NCBI GenBank assembly: GCA_002343445.1
Contig: DDSP01000025.1
Location: forward strand, 1 to 64,000
From: Chthonomonas sp. UBA2387
GTDB taxonomy: Bacteria > Armatimonadota > Fimbriimonadia > Fimbriimonadales > Fimbriimonadaceae
Reading direction: 5' to 3'
DNA length: 64,000 bases
Shown here in pieces: positions 54,369 through 62,762 of this stretch (positions within the stretch are counted from its first letter, which is position 1; each line of letters opens with the position of its first letter). The notes beneath the pieces were generated by a model that worked only from the letters and a program-made list of their open reading frames with translations, made no database searches and was not told where the DNA came from. The position numbers were made by a program, and so were the translations under genes.

Positions 54369-56213
54369 TCACAGCGTCCACGCCTTGTCCAGCGCGACCG
54401 CGACGAAGAGAAGGGCGAGATAGAGCATCGAATACTTGTACAGACCAAGGGTCTGGGGTTTCTCGATGCGCCGATAGAGCTGGAAACTCTTGACGATCAG
54501 CAACAGGTTGAGGACGACCGCCGCGACGAGATAGATTCGGCCGGTCTCGTGAAGGACCACCGGCAAGGCGCAGATGGCCGTCGTCAGGAACGCATACAGC
54601 ACGATTTGTCCCACGGTGTAGCGGTCGCCTCGCACGACGGGCAGCATGGGCACGCCCGCCTTCGCGTAGTCGTCCTTGATCATGAGCGCCAGCGCCCAGA
54701 AGTGGACCGGCGTCCAGAAGAACACGATGGCGAACAGCACCCAAGCCATGGGGGAAAGCTCGTTCGTCACCGACGCCCATCCGACCAGAGGCGGGAAGGC
54801 CCCCGCTGCGCCGCCGATCACGATGTTCTGCCACGTCCTGCGCTTCAGGAGCAGCGTGTAAACGATCACATAGAACGTGAGGCCCGCGAACGCGAGCATG
54901 GCCGTCAGCAGGTTGGCTGCGGCCCAAAGCAACGCGAACGAGCCCAGCGCCATGAAGAATCCGAACATGAGGGCGTTCTGCGGGGGGATGGTGTTGGTCA
55001 CCGTCGGCCGCTTGGCCGTGCGGCCCATGCGCTCGTCCAAATCACGCTCGACGACCATGTTGATCGTGTTCGCAGCACCCGCCGACATGTAGCCGCCGAG
55101 CATGACCGCGATCAGGCTCCAGAGCCCGGGCCAGCCGTTCGCCGCGGCGAACATGGCGGTGACCGTCGTAAACAGCAACAAGCTGATCACGCGGGGCTTG
55201 GTCAAGGCGACGTACTCCTTGAACCCGGCTCTTGCGGCGCCCTTGGGTGCCTCGGCGACTTCGCCGTGCGGCACGCCTTCCGCCAGAGCCGAGGCGCTGA
55301 GCAGGAGCAGAGCGATCCACATGCCGTCCGCCAACAGGAGGTGCAAGATCTGCATCCAGACAGGCGCCTTCAGCAAGACGTTCAAGAACCCGGCGGTCAT
55401 CTCGATGACCAACAACCCGATCACGGCGTTCGCCCAGCGGTTGACTTGGTCGGTCGGTCGGAGATGCTTGGCTAGGCCCGCGACCAGCAGGATGTACAAG
55501 CCGACGGAAATCGCCAGCGTCGGGTGGATCAGGCGCAGCCGGTCGAGGAAGTGCGCCGTGGGTTGCAGACCCGCCTTGACCGTCGCGGCCGAGTCCGCCA
55601 TGGGCCGAATCGTGTCGCCCAACGCGTTCACCGCGCCGCTCACACCCAAGAGCAACAAGCCGAAAAGAGCCACGCCCAGCGCCCACCCGAAGCTTCCCTG
55701 CGAGCGCAAACTCAGGCGTGCCTGACCAGACGCCCACCAGGCCGCCAAAGTCATCGAGGCGACCAGCAGGAAGGTGTTGACCAAGTGGATGGCCAAGAAC
55801 ACGGCCCGCCCAATCGAGGCGTCGTCCTTGACCCAGCCTTGCTTGACCAGGACCGCGCCGATGAGCGCCTCGGTGGTCATGAAGAACAAAGTCCACCAAG
55901 CCGCGCGCCGCACGGCCCGATACTGCATCGGGTTCGAAGTGTCCCGCTTGGGGAAGGCGCGCACGGCAAAAACCACCAGACCGACGCTGAGGAATCCGGC
56001 CAGCGCACTTGACAGGCGGTGGGCCTTCTCGATGATCATCGCCGTGTCCGGGTTCAGCGGGATCAACTCGCCGTCACAAAGAGGCCAATGGTTGCCGCAA
56101 CCGTCGCCCGAACCCGACGCGCGAACGAACGCACCCCACAGAATGACGAGAATCGTATAGCCCAAGACGCCCCATGCGAAGGAGGCGAATCTGGCTTGAC
56201 CGGGGGTCGTCAT
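54369..56213 (-). CDS. Fused haem A synthase and protohaem IX farnesyltransferase (CtaA-CtaB)
   Basis: The 614-residue membrane protein joins two enzymes. The N-terminal CtaA/COX15 domain (about residues 8-310) has the paired-cysteine loop FVRASGSGDGCGNHWPLCDGEL and haem-ligand histidines in IEKAHRLSSALAG and FLDRLRLIHPTLAIS. The C-terminal CtaB/COX10 prenyltransferase (about residues 330-610) has KEYVALTKPRVISLLLFTT, NMVVERDLDERMGRTAKRP (aspartate-rich site) and FFWTPVHFWALALMIKDDYAKAGVPMLP (second site). CtaB converts haem B to haem O and CtaA oxidises it to haem A, so the fusion would channel the intermediate. It supplies haem A to the adjacent oxidase. Confidence 0.94.
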   Translation of the reverse strand: MTTPGQARFASFAWGVLGYTILVILWGAFVRASGSGDGCGNHWPLCDGELIPLNPDTAMIIEKAHRLSSALAGFLSVGLVVFAVRAFPKRDTSNPMQYRAVRRAAWWTLFFMTTEALIGAVLVKQGWVKDDASIGRAVFLAIHLVNTFLLVASMTLAAWWASGQARLSLRSQGSFGWALGVALFGLLLLGVSGAVNALGDTIRPMADSAATVKAGLQPTAHFLDRLRLIHPTLAISVGLYILLVAGLAKHLRPTDQVNRWANAVIGLLVIEMTAGFLNVLLKAPVWMQILHLLLADGMWIALLLLSASALAEGVPHGEVAEAPKGAARAGFKEYVALTKPRVISLLLFTTVTAMFAAANGWPGLWSLIAVMLGGYMSAGAANTINMVVERDLDERMGRTAKRPTVTNTIPPQNALMFGFFMALGSFALLWAAANLLTAMLAFAGLTFYVIVYTLLLKRRTWQNIVIGGAAGAFPPLVGWASVTNELSPMAWVLFAIVFFWTPVHFWALALMIKDDYAKAGVPMLPVVRGDRYTVGQIVLYAFLTTAICALPVVLHETGRIYLVAAVVLNLLLIVKSFQLYRRIEKPQTLGLYKYSMLYLALLFVAVALDKAWTL

Positions 56214-56342
56214 CGGTTCGTAGCCTCAGGGCGACGGAAGGCGAGAAGTTTTTGAAACAAAAAAGGCTTGCGCGTGCGGTTCACGTACCGTCTCAGAAGG
56301 GTGGCCCATTAGGGGTCGGGAAGTCAAGCGAAAGCGCCGAAG

Positions 56343-56360
56343 TTTCAATCTAGACTGAAA
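56343..56360. promoter_or_regulatory. 18-bp near-palindrome upstream of the CtaA-CtaB gene
   Basis: TTTCAATCTAGACTGAAA matches its own reverse complement at 16 of 18 positions with no loop, which is operator-like. It lies 130 bp upstream of the CtaA-CtaB start and beyond the 3' end of the UDG gene, so it could regulate the first gene. The remaining spacer (56214-56492) holds an A-rich stretch (56261-56273) and a G/T-rich tract near 56370-56450 with no gene. Confidence 0.4.
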
Positions 56361-56492
56361 TTTCATGGTTGTTTCATTGGGGTGTTCGGCTGGGGTTGGG
56401 CTGAGGTCCGGTCAAGTTCGGTTGAGTTTGGCGGGGTCGGATTGGCTCGTAGGGAACGCCAAAGTTCGGCCTCTTGCGGCAGCCATCGCGAG

Positions 56493-57137
56493 CTAGATTT
56501 CCAGCTCGAACTGAGACGCGGGGGCGGGAGACCCGGAGGGCTGCCGTTCGGCCAAGCGGACAGCGGTGGACCATGCCTTCGCAATGTCGGCCACCAACAA
56601 ACCGTAGCCACCATCGTTCGTTTGCGACTGCTGCCGCAGGATGTACGCCGGGTGGAGCGTGGCCAGAATCGCGCGCGCCAACTCCGACTTGAACAGCTTG
56701 CCCCGCTCTGCGGTGATGCGGAAATCCTTGCGGATGAGGTTCTTGGCGCTCGGCGCGCCCACGCACAACACCACCTGCGGCGCGATGATCGCCAACTGCG
56801 GCAACAACCACCGGCGGCAGGCCGAAACCTCCGACTCTTCGGGGGCGCGGTTGCGGGGCCGGCCCGAGGACCAATCCGCCGCGCGGCACTTGACCGTGTT
56901 GCAGATGTACACGTGCTCGCGGGTCAGGCCGTTGTCGAGCAGCGCCCTGTCCAGCAACTGCCCCGCACGACCCACGAACGGGCGACCCGTCTGGTCTTCC
57001 TGCTCGCCCGGCCCCTCGCCCACCAGCACCAACGGCGCGGCCGGGTTGCCCTCGCCGAACACCACGTTGCGACGCCTCTCGGCTAGGGCGCAATCCCGGC
57101 ATTGAAGCGCTTGCCCGCGAAGTTCGTCGAGCGTCAC
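56493..57137 (-). CDS. Type 4 uracil-DNA glycosylase
   Basis: The 214-residue enzyme removes uracil from DNA. It has the family 4 motifs GEGPGEQEDQTGRPFVGRAGQLLD (water-activating site region, about residues 40-63) and HPAYILR (about residues 161-167). The [4Fe-4S] cysteines are Cys13 and Cys16 (CRDC), the Cys of NTVKC and the Cys of SACRRWL. Its ATG overlaps the HIT gene's stop by 4 bp, so the two are co-transcribed. Confidence 0.93.
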   Translation of the reverse strand: MTLDELRGQALQCRDCALAERRRNVVFGEGNPAAPLVLVGEGPGEQEDQTGRPFVGRAGQLLDRALLDNGLTREHVYICNTVKCRAADWSSGRPRNRAPEESEVSACRRWLLPQLAIIAPQVVLCVGAPSAKNLIRKDFRITAERGKLFKSELARAILATLHPAYILRQQSQTNDGGYGLLVADIAKAWSTAVRLAERQPSGSPAPASQFELEI

Positions 57138-57631
57138 GACCGTTCCTCTGCGTCAGCCGCGGCGCGGAGACGGTCGTAGCTCTCCGTCAAGCTCTGAGGC
57201 ATCACGCGGACCTCTCCGACCACGGTCATGAAGTTCGTGTCGCCCATCCATCGCGGCACGACGTGCCAGTGGATGTGGGTCGGCACACCGGCGCCCGCTG
57301 CCGAACCGAGGTTCACGCCGATGTTGAAGCCATCCGGGCCATAGGCGCGCCGGATCCAGCCGCATGCCCGCGCCACGAGTTGGTTGATCTCCAAGAGCTC
57401 GTCGTCGTCGAGGTCGGCGATGTCGCCCACGTGGCGATAGGGCGCCACCAGCAGGTGGCCGTTCGTGTAGGGGAACGCGTTCATGATCACAAACGCCGTC
57501 CGGCCCCGATGGAGGATCAGGTTGTCTCGGTCGTTCTGCTGCTTGGGAAGTTCGACCAGAAAGCAGCCGTCCGGGCCGTCCTTCTTCTCGATATAGGTCA
57601 GCCGCCACGGAGCCCACAGGCGCTCGCTCAT
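57134..57631 (-). CDS. HIT-family nucleotide hydrolase or transferase
   Basis: The 165-residue protein has the histidine triad HIHWHVVPR (His119, His121, His123) and the upstream NAFPYTNGHLLVAPYRHVGDIADL typical of the Fhit/AP4A-phosphorylase-like branch. MSERLWAPWRLTYIEKKD is the usual opening of this actinobacteria-like subgroup. It cleaves dinucleoside polyphosphates or related nucleotides. TATAAC lies 6 bp before the ATG. A longer open frame to 58393 lies over a divergent gene and is rejected. Confidence 0.92.
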   Translation of the reverse strand: MSERLWAPWRLTYIEKKDGPDGCFLVELPKQQNDRDNLILHRGRTAFVIMNAFPYTNGHLLVAPYRHVGDIADLDDDELLEINQLVARACGWIRRAYGPDGFNIGVNLGSAAGAGVPTHIHWHVVPRWMGDTNFMTVVGEVRVMPQSLTESYDRLRAAADAEERS

Positions 57632-57637
57632 GGGTCT

Positions 57638-57643
57638 GTTATA
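57638..57643 (-). promoter_or_regulatory. -10 element, leaderless promoter of the HIT gene
   Basis: TATAAC on the minus strand is followed by 6 bases and the ATG at 57631. Confidence 0.45.
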
Positions 57644-57664
57644 GCACCCCGGCCAAGGCGCGGG

Positions 57665-57670
57665 TAACCT
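57665..57670 (+). promoter_or_regulatory. -10-like element, leaderless promoter of the gene at 57678
   Basis: TAACCT is followed by 7 bases and the GTG at 57678. Confidence 0.4.
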
Positions 57671-57677
57671 CCGCGTC

Positions 57678-58307
57678 GTGCCTTCGAAGGCCTCTTCGTC
57701 GCCGCGCCTGTGGTTGCGGCTGGTCCCGCCCCCATCCCCCGACGAGGGTTGGTTGGGCGCATTGGTCGGCGAGGCGCTGGCATCGGGGCATCCGTTGGAC
57801 GTTTCGACCCAACCCGCTCTCTGGGGAGGCGCGATGCGGGGCTGCGACGCTGTTCTGATCGCGGGTGGGGGTGTCGAAGTGCTCGGCGCGACGAGCCGCG
57901 ACCACGCCGCCGACCTCCTGCACGCGCATCTCATCCAGGTGCTGTCCTCCATCGGGCGCGAACATCTGGACGTGCTGTGCCTGCCGATCTCGCGCCCGCT
58001 GCCCGAGCACGCGGTCCTGGGAGCTTTGTCGGGGGCGCGTGCCGCCCAGACCGAAGGCCTCGTCGGCTCGCTGGCCCTTACAGGGCCGGACCCGGACGTG
58101 GCTGCCACGCTGCTGAGCACGAACAGAGACCTTGAGTTTGCTCTGGTGCGCCCCGAAGACGTCTCGCACTTCGAGAGCATGGAGCGACTGGTGGTGATGG
58201 ACGCCGCGGACCCCGGTCCCTGGCTCCGGCGCGGGGCTCGAGCGTTGGTCGCTGTCTCCTCGCCCGAAGGCGTCCGGAGGCTGGCGAGCGAGGTGGCCCA
58301 CACATGA
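57678..58307 (+). CDS. Unknown protein, possibly degenerate aldo-keto-reductase fold
   Basis: The 209-residue product starts at GTG 57678, supported by TAACCT 7 bp upstream. No signal peptide or membrane segment is visible. The middle (LLHAHLIQVLSSIGREHLDVLCLPISRPLPEHAVLGALSGARAAQTEGLVGSLALTGP) has the rhythm of aldo-keto reductases ('YxDLxxxHxP... AL..A...G....IG.S'), but the catalytic Tyr and Lys region is not evident. It overlaps the next gene by 4 bp (ATGA), so it is the first of a three-gene operon. I do not assign a function. Confidence 0.5.
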   Translation: MPSKASSSPRLWLRLVPPPSPDEGWLGALVGEALASGHPLDVSTQPALWGGAMRGCDAVLIAGGGVEVLGATSRDHAADLLHAHLIQVLSSIGREHLDVLCLPISRPLPEHAVLGALSGARAAQTEGLVGSLALTGPDPDVAATLLSTNRDLEFALVRPEDVSHFESMERLVVMDAADPGPWLRRGARALVAVSSPEGVRRLASEVAHT

Positions 58308-58573
58308 CGGAAGCCGAATTCAGAAATGCGCTTGCTTGGGGCATGGGCGTTTGTGCGTTCATGATCGTGGTGTCGCTGGCCCGCTACCGCCACCGTGGGA
58401 CATCCGCTTACATCCAGGCGGCTTCCTATGCGGTCATGGGAGCGCTTCTCTATGCGATCCGCTTGGGGTTGTCTCAGCCCGTGCAGATCGCCATCGGCGT
58501 GGTCCTGGCCGCGTTGTTCGTCGCCGACTTCGTTTCTCGCTCGGGGTACGGACCGAGGGAGCCCAAATCGTGA
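58304..58573 (+). CDS. Small three-helix membrane protein
   Basis: The 89-residue protein has hydrophobic segments at about residues 11-26, 37-55 and 60-77, with an RYRHRG loop between the first two. No family is recognised. It overlaps both neighbours by 4 bp (ATGA before, GTGA after), so its translation is coupled to an FAD oxidoreductase downstream. Confidence 0.65.
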   Translation: MTEAEFRNALAWGMGVCAFMIVVSLARYRHRGTSAYIQAASYAVMGALLYAIRLGLSQPVQIAIGVVLAALFVADFVSRSGYGPREPKS

Positions 58574-59853
58574 GAATCGCCGTCGTCGGTCTGGGGCCCG
58601 CCGGTCTGCGTACGGCCATGCTGCTGAAGGACAAGGGCGCCACGGTTCATGCCTACGAAGCCTCCGACCGCATCGGCGGTCGCCTGCAGACGATCGTCGA
58701 GGCAGGCAGGCCGCTTTTCGAGGCGGGCGGCGAATGGATCGACGCCGACCACCGCCGCACCCATGCCCTTGCCAAGGAACTGGGTTGCCCGCTCAACGGC
58801 AAACCCCGTCCGCCTGGGCTGGTTCGTTTTGGCAAGGAAACCTGCCGCGAAGATGCGCTCTGGCCCGATGCCGCCGATGCCGTCGCCGAGTTCGAGCGCC
58901 GCTCCACTGAAGCTTGTGCCCACTTGCCCAAGAAGGGAGGCTCTTCCGAGGCCAAGCGGTTGGACGGCACTTCGCTCGCCCAATGGCTGGACAAGTGCGC
59001 CTCGACGCCCCGCGCCCGATGGGTGCTCGAAGCGATTCTGCGCTCGGACGAGGGGATGGACACGCGCGCGATCAGCCTTCTGGGTTGGCTCAAGGGCTAT
59101 CAGCTCTATCTGGATCGCGAGGAAGGCGCCATGAGCGCCGGCCGATTCGCCCGGGGCACCACCGACTTCTGCCAGCGCATGCTGGAAGCCAGCGGCGTTG
59201 AACCGCGATTCGGGTCGTGGGTGCTCGGCATCCGCAAGTCGGGCGCGGGTGCGGAACTCATGCTCTCCGGTGGCACTCGCGAGGCCAACACCTACGACCG
59301 AGTGGTTCTCGCCCTGCCCCCTCTGGCCGCCTCGCGGATCGCCATCGACCCCAAACTCGAACCCATCCAGCGCACGCGGGCCCGCTTCGCGTTGGGCTCG
59401 GGTCTGGCGATGAAGATCTCGTGGGAGTTCGACCGCAAGTTCTGGCTGGATGAAGGCGAGTCCGGGAGCGTCCTGGATCGCGGGCCGTTGCAGCAGATCT
59501 GGGATGCGTCCCTGAGCGACAAGCCGATCCTGAGCGCATACATCTGCGGGGTCACGTGCACCGAAGTGCCCGAAGCCGACACCGTCGCCTGGGGCCTCGA
59601 CCGCTTGGCGAGTATCTTCCCGAGCGCGAGAGAGCGCTTCGTGCGAGGGTGGGCGTCGAATTGGGTGCGCGACCCGCACATCGCGTGCGGCTTTTCCTTC
59701 CCGAGGTTGGGCTACGCCATGGCCCACGGCGACTTGCCCGCCTCACCCCTTGGCCCGCTGCACTTCGCGGGCGAATGGACCGCCCAGTGGTGGGGATTCA
59801 TCGAAGGCGCTCTGGAGAGCGCGGAGCGGGTGGCAGATGAAATGGGCAGCTAG
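58570..59853 (+). CDS. FAD-dependent amine-oxidase-family protein
   Basis: The GTG at 58570 overlaps the preceding stop. The 427-residue protein opens with the Rossmann dinucleotide loop VRIAVVGLGPAGLRTAMLLKDKGATVHAYEASDRIGGRLQT, which is diagnostic of the amine oxidase/phytoene desaturase superfamily. The C-terminal GPLHFAGEWTAQWWGFIEGALESAERVA is the FAD-closing motif. The substrate is unknown; the family includes monoamine oxidases, protoporphyrinogen oxidases and carotenoid enzymes. Its stop is followed by a strong bidirectional hairpin. Confidence 0.88.
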   Translation: MRIAVVGLGPAGLRTAMLLKDKGATVHAYEASDRIGGRLQTIVEAGRPLFEAGGEWIDADHRRTHALAKELGCPLNGKPRPPGLVRFGKETCREDALWPDAADAVAEFERRSTEACAHLPKKGGSSEAKRLDGTSLAQWLDKCASTPRARWVLEAILRSDEGMDTRAISLLGWLKGYQLYLDREEGAMSAGRFARGTTDFCQRMLEASGVEPRFGSWVLGIRKSGAGAELMLSGGTREANTYDRVVLALPPLAASRIAIDPKLEPIQRTRARFALGSGLAMKISWEFDRKFWLDEGESGSVLDRGPLQQIWDASLSDKPILSAYICGVTCTEVPEADTVAWGLDRLASIFPSARERFVRGWASNWVRDPHIACGFSFPRLGYAMAHGDLPASPLGPLHFAGEWTAQWWGFIEGALESAERVADEMGS

Positions 59854-59935
59854 GGGTTAGGGCTGGCTTTCCCCAGCCGCGCCTTGGCCCCACACTAGCC
59901 AAACCCAGCCCAAATCAGCCAAACACCAACGCAAA

Positions 59936-59968
59936 CGTCCCCTCCCGCCAGAGTGGCAGGAGGGGACG
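59936..59968. terminator. 14-bp hairpin between convergent genes
   Basis: CGTCCCCTCCCGCC (59936-59949) and GGCAGGAGGGGACG (59955-59968) pair at 13 of 14 positions around AGAGT. It separates the plus-strand oxidoreductase from the minus-strand genes. No T tract follows on the plus strand (TCGTTGTTGGGG). A bidirectional terminator is likely. Confidence 0.65.
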
Positions 59969-59984
59969 TCGTTGTTGGGGCAGC

Positions 59985-60251
59985 TTAGCGAGATTCGCCT
60001 TCGCCGCGTCCGCCGATGGCGCCGCCGAGGTCGACCTCCTCGCCGCGACCGCCTTGCGCGCCAGCCTGTTGGCCGCGTTGCATGGCTTCCAATTCGAGCT
60101 GTTTGCCCGTCTTGGATCCGGGTGGCAGATCGTTGTTCACGCCGGGGACGGTTCGGTCACCGGAGAGCGCGTTGAACGCGCTCCAGCCTGCGAGGGCCAC
60201 GGCAACGACCGCGACGACGATCAGCAGTGCTTTCTTGGTGCCTTCGTTCAT
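59985..60251 (-). CDS. Small membrane-anchored protein co-expressed with a prepilin
   Basis: The 88-residue protein has one N-terminal transmembrane segment (about residues 8-24, ALLIVVAVVAVALAGWS) and a polar tail rich in G, Q and E. Its ATG follows directly after the prepilin's TAA, so it is translated from the same message. I recognise no family. It may be a partner or accessory of the prepilin above. Confidence 0.6.
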   Translation of the reverse strand: MNEGTKKALLIVVAVVAVALAGWSAFNALSGDRTVPGVNNDLPPGSKTGKQLELEAMQRGQQAGAQGGRGEEVDLGGAIGGRGEGESR

Positions 60252-61142
60252 TTAGTGGAACCGCTCGTCGAAGTGCATCAGGTTCTTGCGGTTGTTGGCA
60301 TACGCGCCCGCAAAGTCCGTCGCCCACTGGATGTCGGCCACTTGGGTTCGCTTCATGCCTTTGGCGTGACCATCGGCGAAGGCGTAGTTGACGACGCCGT
60401 TGAATGCGCCGACCGACATTGCGTCGCCGGGGCCGCACCAGGCACCCGCGTACGAGTCCACGACGGGGTACTCGCTGATCGCGAGGGTCGTGCCCATCTG
60501 CTGGGCATTGAAGATGACCCAGCGGTTGTCGTTGCGGTGCTGCATCAGGCCGTTCCAGTAGGTCCAGGTGCAGTAGAGCGGGTGCATGAAGATCGTCGAG
60601 GCCGGCGCACCGAGCTCACTCGAGTTGAGCGAGTCGGACGATGTGGAGAGCGGCAGACCCGTGACCGTGCTGACGCTCGACCAGCCCGCGACACCGAACG
60701 CCGCGAACCGACCCGTCGTGCCGCCCGATCGCGCATCCGGGTGGAAGTACGTGAACACGTAGCTCACCGCCCCGCCCGGGGTGTTGGGGCCGGTCGAGGG
60801 GCAGTCGTTGCGCTGGAGCGTGTCCTGCGGGGACTTCCAGATGTCGCGCGACTTGACGTAGGGCGCGAGCATGTTGTGGCCGCTGTTGACTTGCTCGCAG
60901 TCCACGACGGCCGCGCCGCCGCAACCCCAGTTGGGTCGGCTGTTGCGGAGCATCACGAACTTGTCGTCGTAATCGTTGTTGTACATCAACGCCGAGAGCA
61001 TCACCTGCTTCGTGTTGGAGAGGTCGGTGGTCTTCTTCGCAGCGTTCTTGGCCTGAGCGTAAACGGGGAAGAGCATGGCCGCAAGAATCGCGATGATGGC
61101 GATCACGACCAGGAGTTCGATCAATGTGAATGCTTTGCGCAA
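60252..61142 (-). CDS. Type II secretion/type IV pilin-like prepilin with H-X9-DG C-terminus
   Basis: The start is TTG 61142, 7 bp after the strong ribosome site AGGAGG. The 296-residue protein begins RKAFTLIELLVVIAIIAILA, a prepilin leader with the cleavage position before F and the Glu5-type residue, then AAMLFPVYAQAKNAAKKT. Such processed and methylated proteins assemble into pilus or pseudopilus fibres, and the MLFPVxAQAK form is typical of Armatimonadota and relatives. A large beta domain follows, and NYAFADGHAKGMKR near the end is the H-X9-DG element. Confidence 0.88.
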   Translation of the reverse strand: MRKAFTLIELLVVIAIIAILAAMLFPVYAQAKNAAKKTTDLSNTKQVMLSALMYNNDYDDKFVMLRNSRPNWGCGGAAVVDCEQVNSGHNMLAPYVKSRDIWKSPQDTLQRNDCPSTGPNTPGGAVSYVFTYFHPDARSGGTTGRFAAFGVAGWSSVSTVTGLPLSTSSDSLNSSELGAPASTIFMHPLYCTWTYWNGLMQHRNDNRWVIFNAQQMGTTLAISEYPVVDSYAGAWCGPGDAMSVGAFNGVVNYAFADGHAKGMKRTQVADIQWATDFAGAYANNRKNLMHFDERFH

Positions 61143-61188
61143 GGGATATCCTCCTGAAAGAGCAATGGACGCGAGCGTCCTCGACCCC

Positions 61189-61217
61189 AGTTTAGCGCAA
61201 TTTCCTGGCAACGCCAA
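61189..61217 (-). promoter_or_regulatory. Promoter of the prepilin gene
   Basis: On the minus strand, TTGGCG (61212-61217) and TAAACT (61189-61194) are separated by 17 bp. This gives a leader of about 40 bases with a strong Shine-Dalgarno, unlike the leaderless genes elsewhere. Confidence 0.55.
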
Positions 61218-61223
61218 ATAAAC

Positions 61224-62762
61224 TCAGCGGCCGACCAGCCAGACCGTGAGCGGATTGTAGAGCAGGACGCACAGGAACACGCCCGCCGCGCACAGGGCGC
61301 AGGTGCCCGCCAGACCCGAATTCATGGGCGCGGACTCTCGGCGAAGGGCACCCTCGTCGTCCACGAACGCGGCCTTGGCGATGCCGACATAGTAGAAAAC
61401 GCTGATCACCGAGTTCACGGCCAGCACGATCGCAAGTTCCATCAGGCCGCTGTTCAGGGCGTCGTTGAAGACCATGAGCTTGCCCATGAAACCCGCCGTC
61501 GGCGGCACGCCGATCAGGGACGCCATGAACACGATCAGGCACACCACGGCGAACGGCTGCCGCTTCCAAAGACCGTGCAAGTCTTCGAGGCGCGTCCCTT
61601 CCTTGCCGCCCGTGGCGGTCATCGAGACGACCGCCAACGCACCGACGGTCATCAGACTGTAAGCGAGCAGATAGTAGACCACCGTGCCAAAGCCGATCGC
61701 TTCAGGGTTGCGTGCGTGCGCCAGGATCGCGACGAGGATGTAACCCGCGTGGGCGATCGAGGAGTAGCCCAAGATGCGCTTGACGTCCTTTTGAACCAGA
61801 GCCACCAGGTTGCCGACCGTCATGGTGAGGATCGCCACCCAGAACAGGATCGGCATCCAGAAGTCTTGCAGCTGGCTCGCGAAGAGCGTCTGGTTGGTTA
61901 CGGACGCATCGAGCACCCGCCAAAGGGCGGCCACCGCACCAATCTTGGAGCCTGCCGCCATGAAGGCCGTCACGTTCGTCGGGGCGCCTTGATAAACGTC
62001 CGGCGTCCATTGATGGAACGGCACGAACGCGGCCTTGAATCCGAGGCCGAACAGCAGCAAGACCAAGCCGAACAGCATCAGGTTGCGGCTCGACTCGTCG
62101 CCCGGGTTCCAAGCGCTGGCGATGCCGTCCAAATGCAGCGTGCCCGTCGCACCGTAGAGCATGGCGATGCCGTAGAGCAGGAACGCACTGGCGAAGGAGC
62201 CCAACAGGAAGTACTTGAGCGCCGACTCCTCGGACTTCTGCTCGCCCCGGCTCATGCCCGCCAGGACGTACAGGGCGATGGAGAGCACTTCGAGGCCCAA
62301 GAACAGCATCAGCAGGTTCTTGGTCGTGGCCATGATCATCGCGCCCGAGGCCGACCACAAGAGCAAGGGATAGAACTCGCCGTAGGCGATGCGTTTGGCG
62401 CGCAGGTAACCCTCGCTGAACATCACCGTGAGGCCGGTGACGAGGATCAGGATGAGTTGGATGGCGGAACCGAAGCGGTCGCGCAGCACCATTGTGCCGA
62501 ACGATTCGAGGTCGGCGGCGCCGAACTGGGCCACCACCGAAACCCCGGCGGCGAAGAGACCGACCAGCGTGGTCAAGACGATCGCGTTGTTGTTCCGCTT
62601 GGGCCGCAGCATCTCGATGATGAGGCCGAGGATGCCGGTGCAGACGACCAGCGTCACCGGCAAAATCGAGGCCCAGTCCACGGTTGGCGGCGTGAACGTC
62701 TTCGCCAAGGCGTCGTTCATGGCCTTGGCGGCGGCGGTGGAATCGGCAAAGGTGCTAAGCAT
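61224..62762 (-). CDS. nuoN: NADH-quinone oxidoreductase subunit N
   Basis: The 512-residue protein is an antiporter-like membrane subunit of complex I, with about 14 helices. Landmarks are LLLWSASGAMIMATTKNLLMLFLGLEVLSIALYVLAG, ESALKYFLLGSFASAFLLYG, VPFHQWTPDVYQGAPTNVTAFMA and KRILGYSSIAHAGYIL, which carry the proton-path lysines and the Glu of LGLEVLS. The start ATG 62762 overlaps the gene upstream by 8 bp. It is the last gene of the nuo segment. Confidence 0.96.
   Translation of the reverse strand: MLSTFADSTAAAKAMNDALAKTFTPPTVDWASILPVTLVVCTGILGLIIEMLRPKRNNNAIVLTTLVGLFAAGVSVVAQFGAADLESFGTMVLRDRFGSAIQLILILVTGLTVMFSEGYLRAKRIAYGEFYPLLLWSASGAMIMATTKNLLMLFLGLEVLSIALYVLAGMSRGEQKSEESALKYFLLGSFASAFLLYGIAMLYGATGTLHLDGIASAWNPGDESSRNLMLFGLVLLLFGLGFKAAFVPFHQWTPDVYQGAPTNVTAFMAAGSKIGAVAALWRVLDASVTNQTLFASQLQDFWMPILFWVAILTMTVGNLVALVQKDVKRILGYSSIAHAGYILVAILAHARNPEAIGFGTVVYYLLAYSLMTVGALAVVSMTATGGKEGTRLEDLHGLWKRQPFAVVCLIVFMASLIGVPPTAGFMGKLMVFNDALNSGLMELAIVLAVNSVISVFYYVGIAKAAFVDDEGALRRESAPMNSGLAGTCALCAAGVFLCVLLYNPLTVWLVGR

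Noticed and set aside
57632..58393. N-terminal extension of the HIT frame
   Set aside because: It is antisense to the gene at 57678, and HIT proteins of this group begin MSERLWAPWRLTYI.
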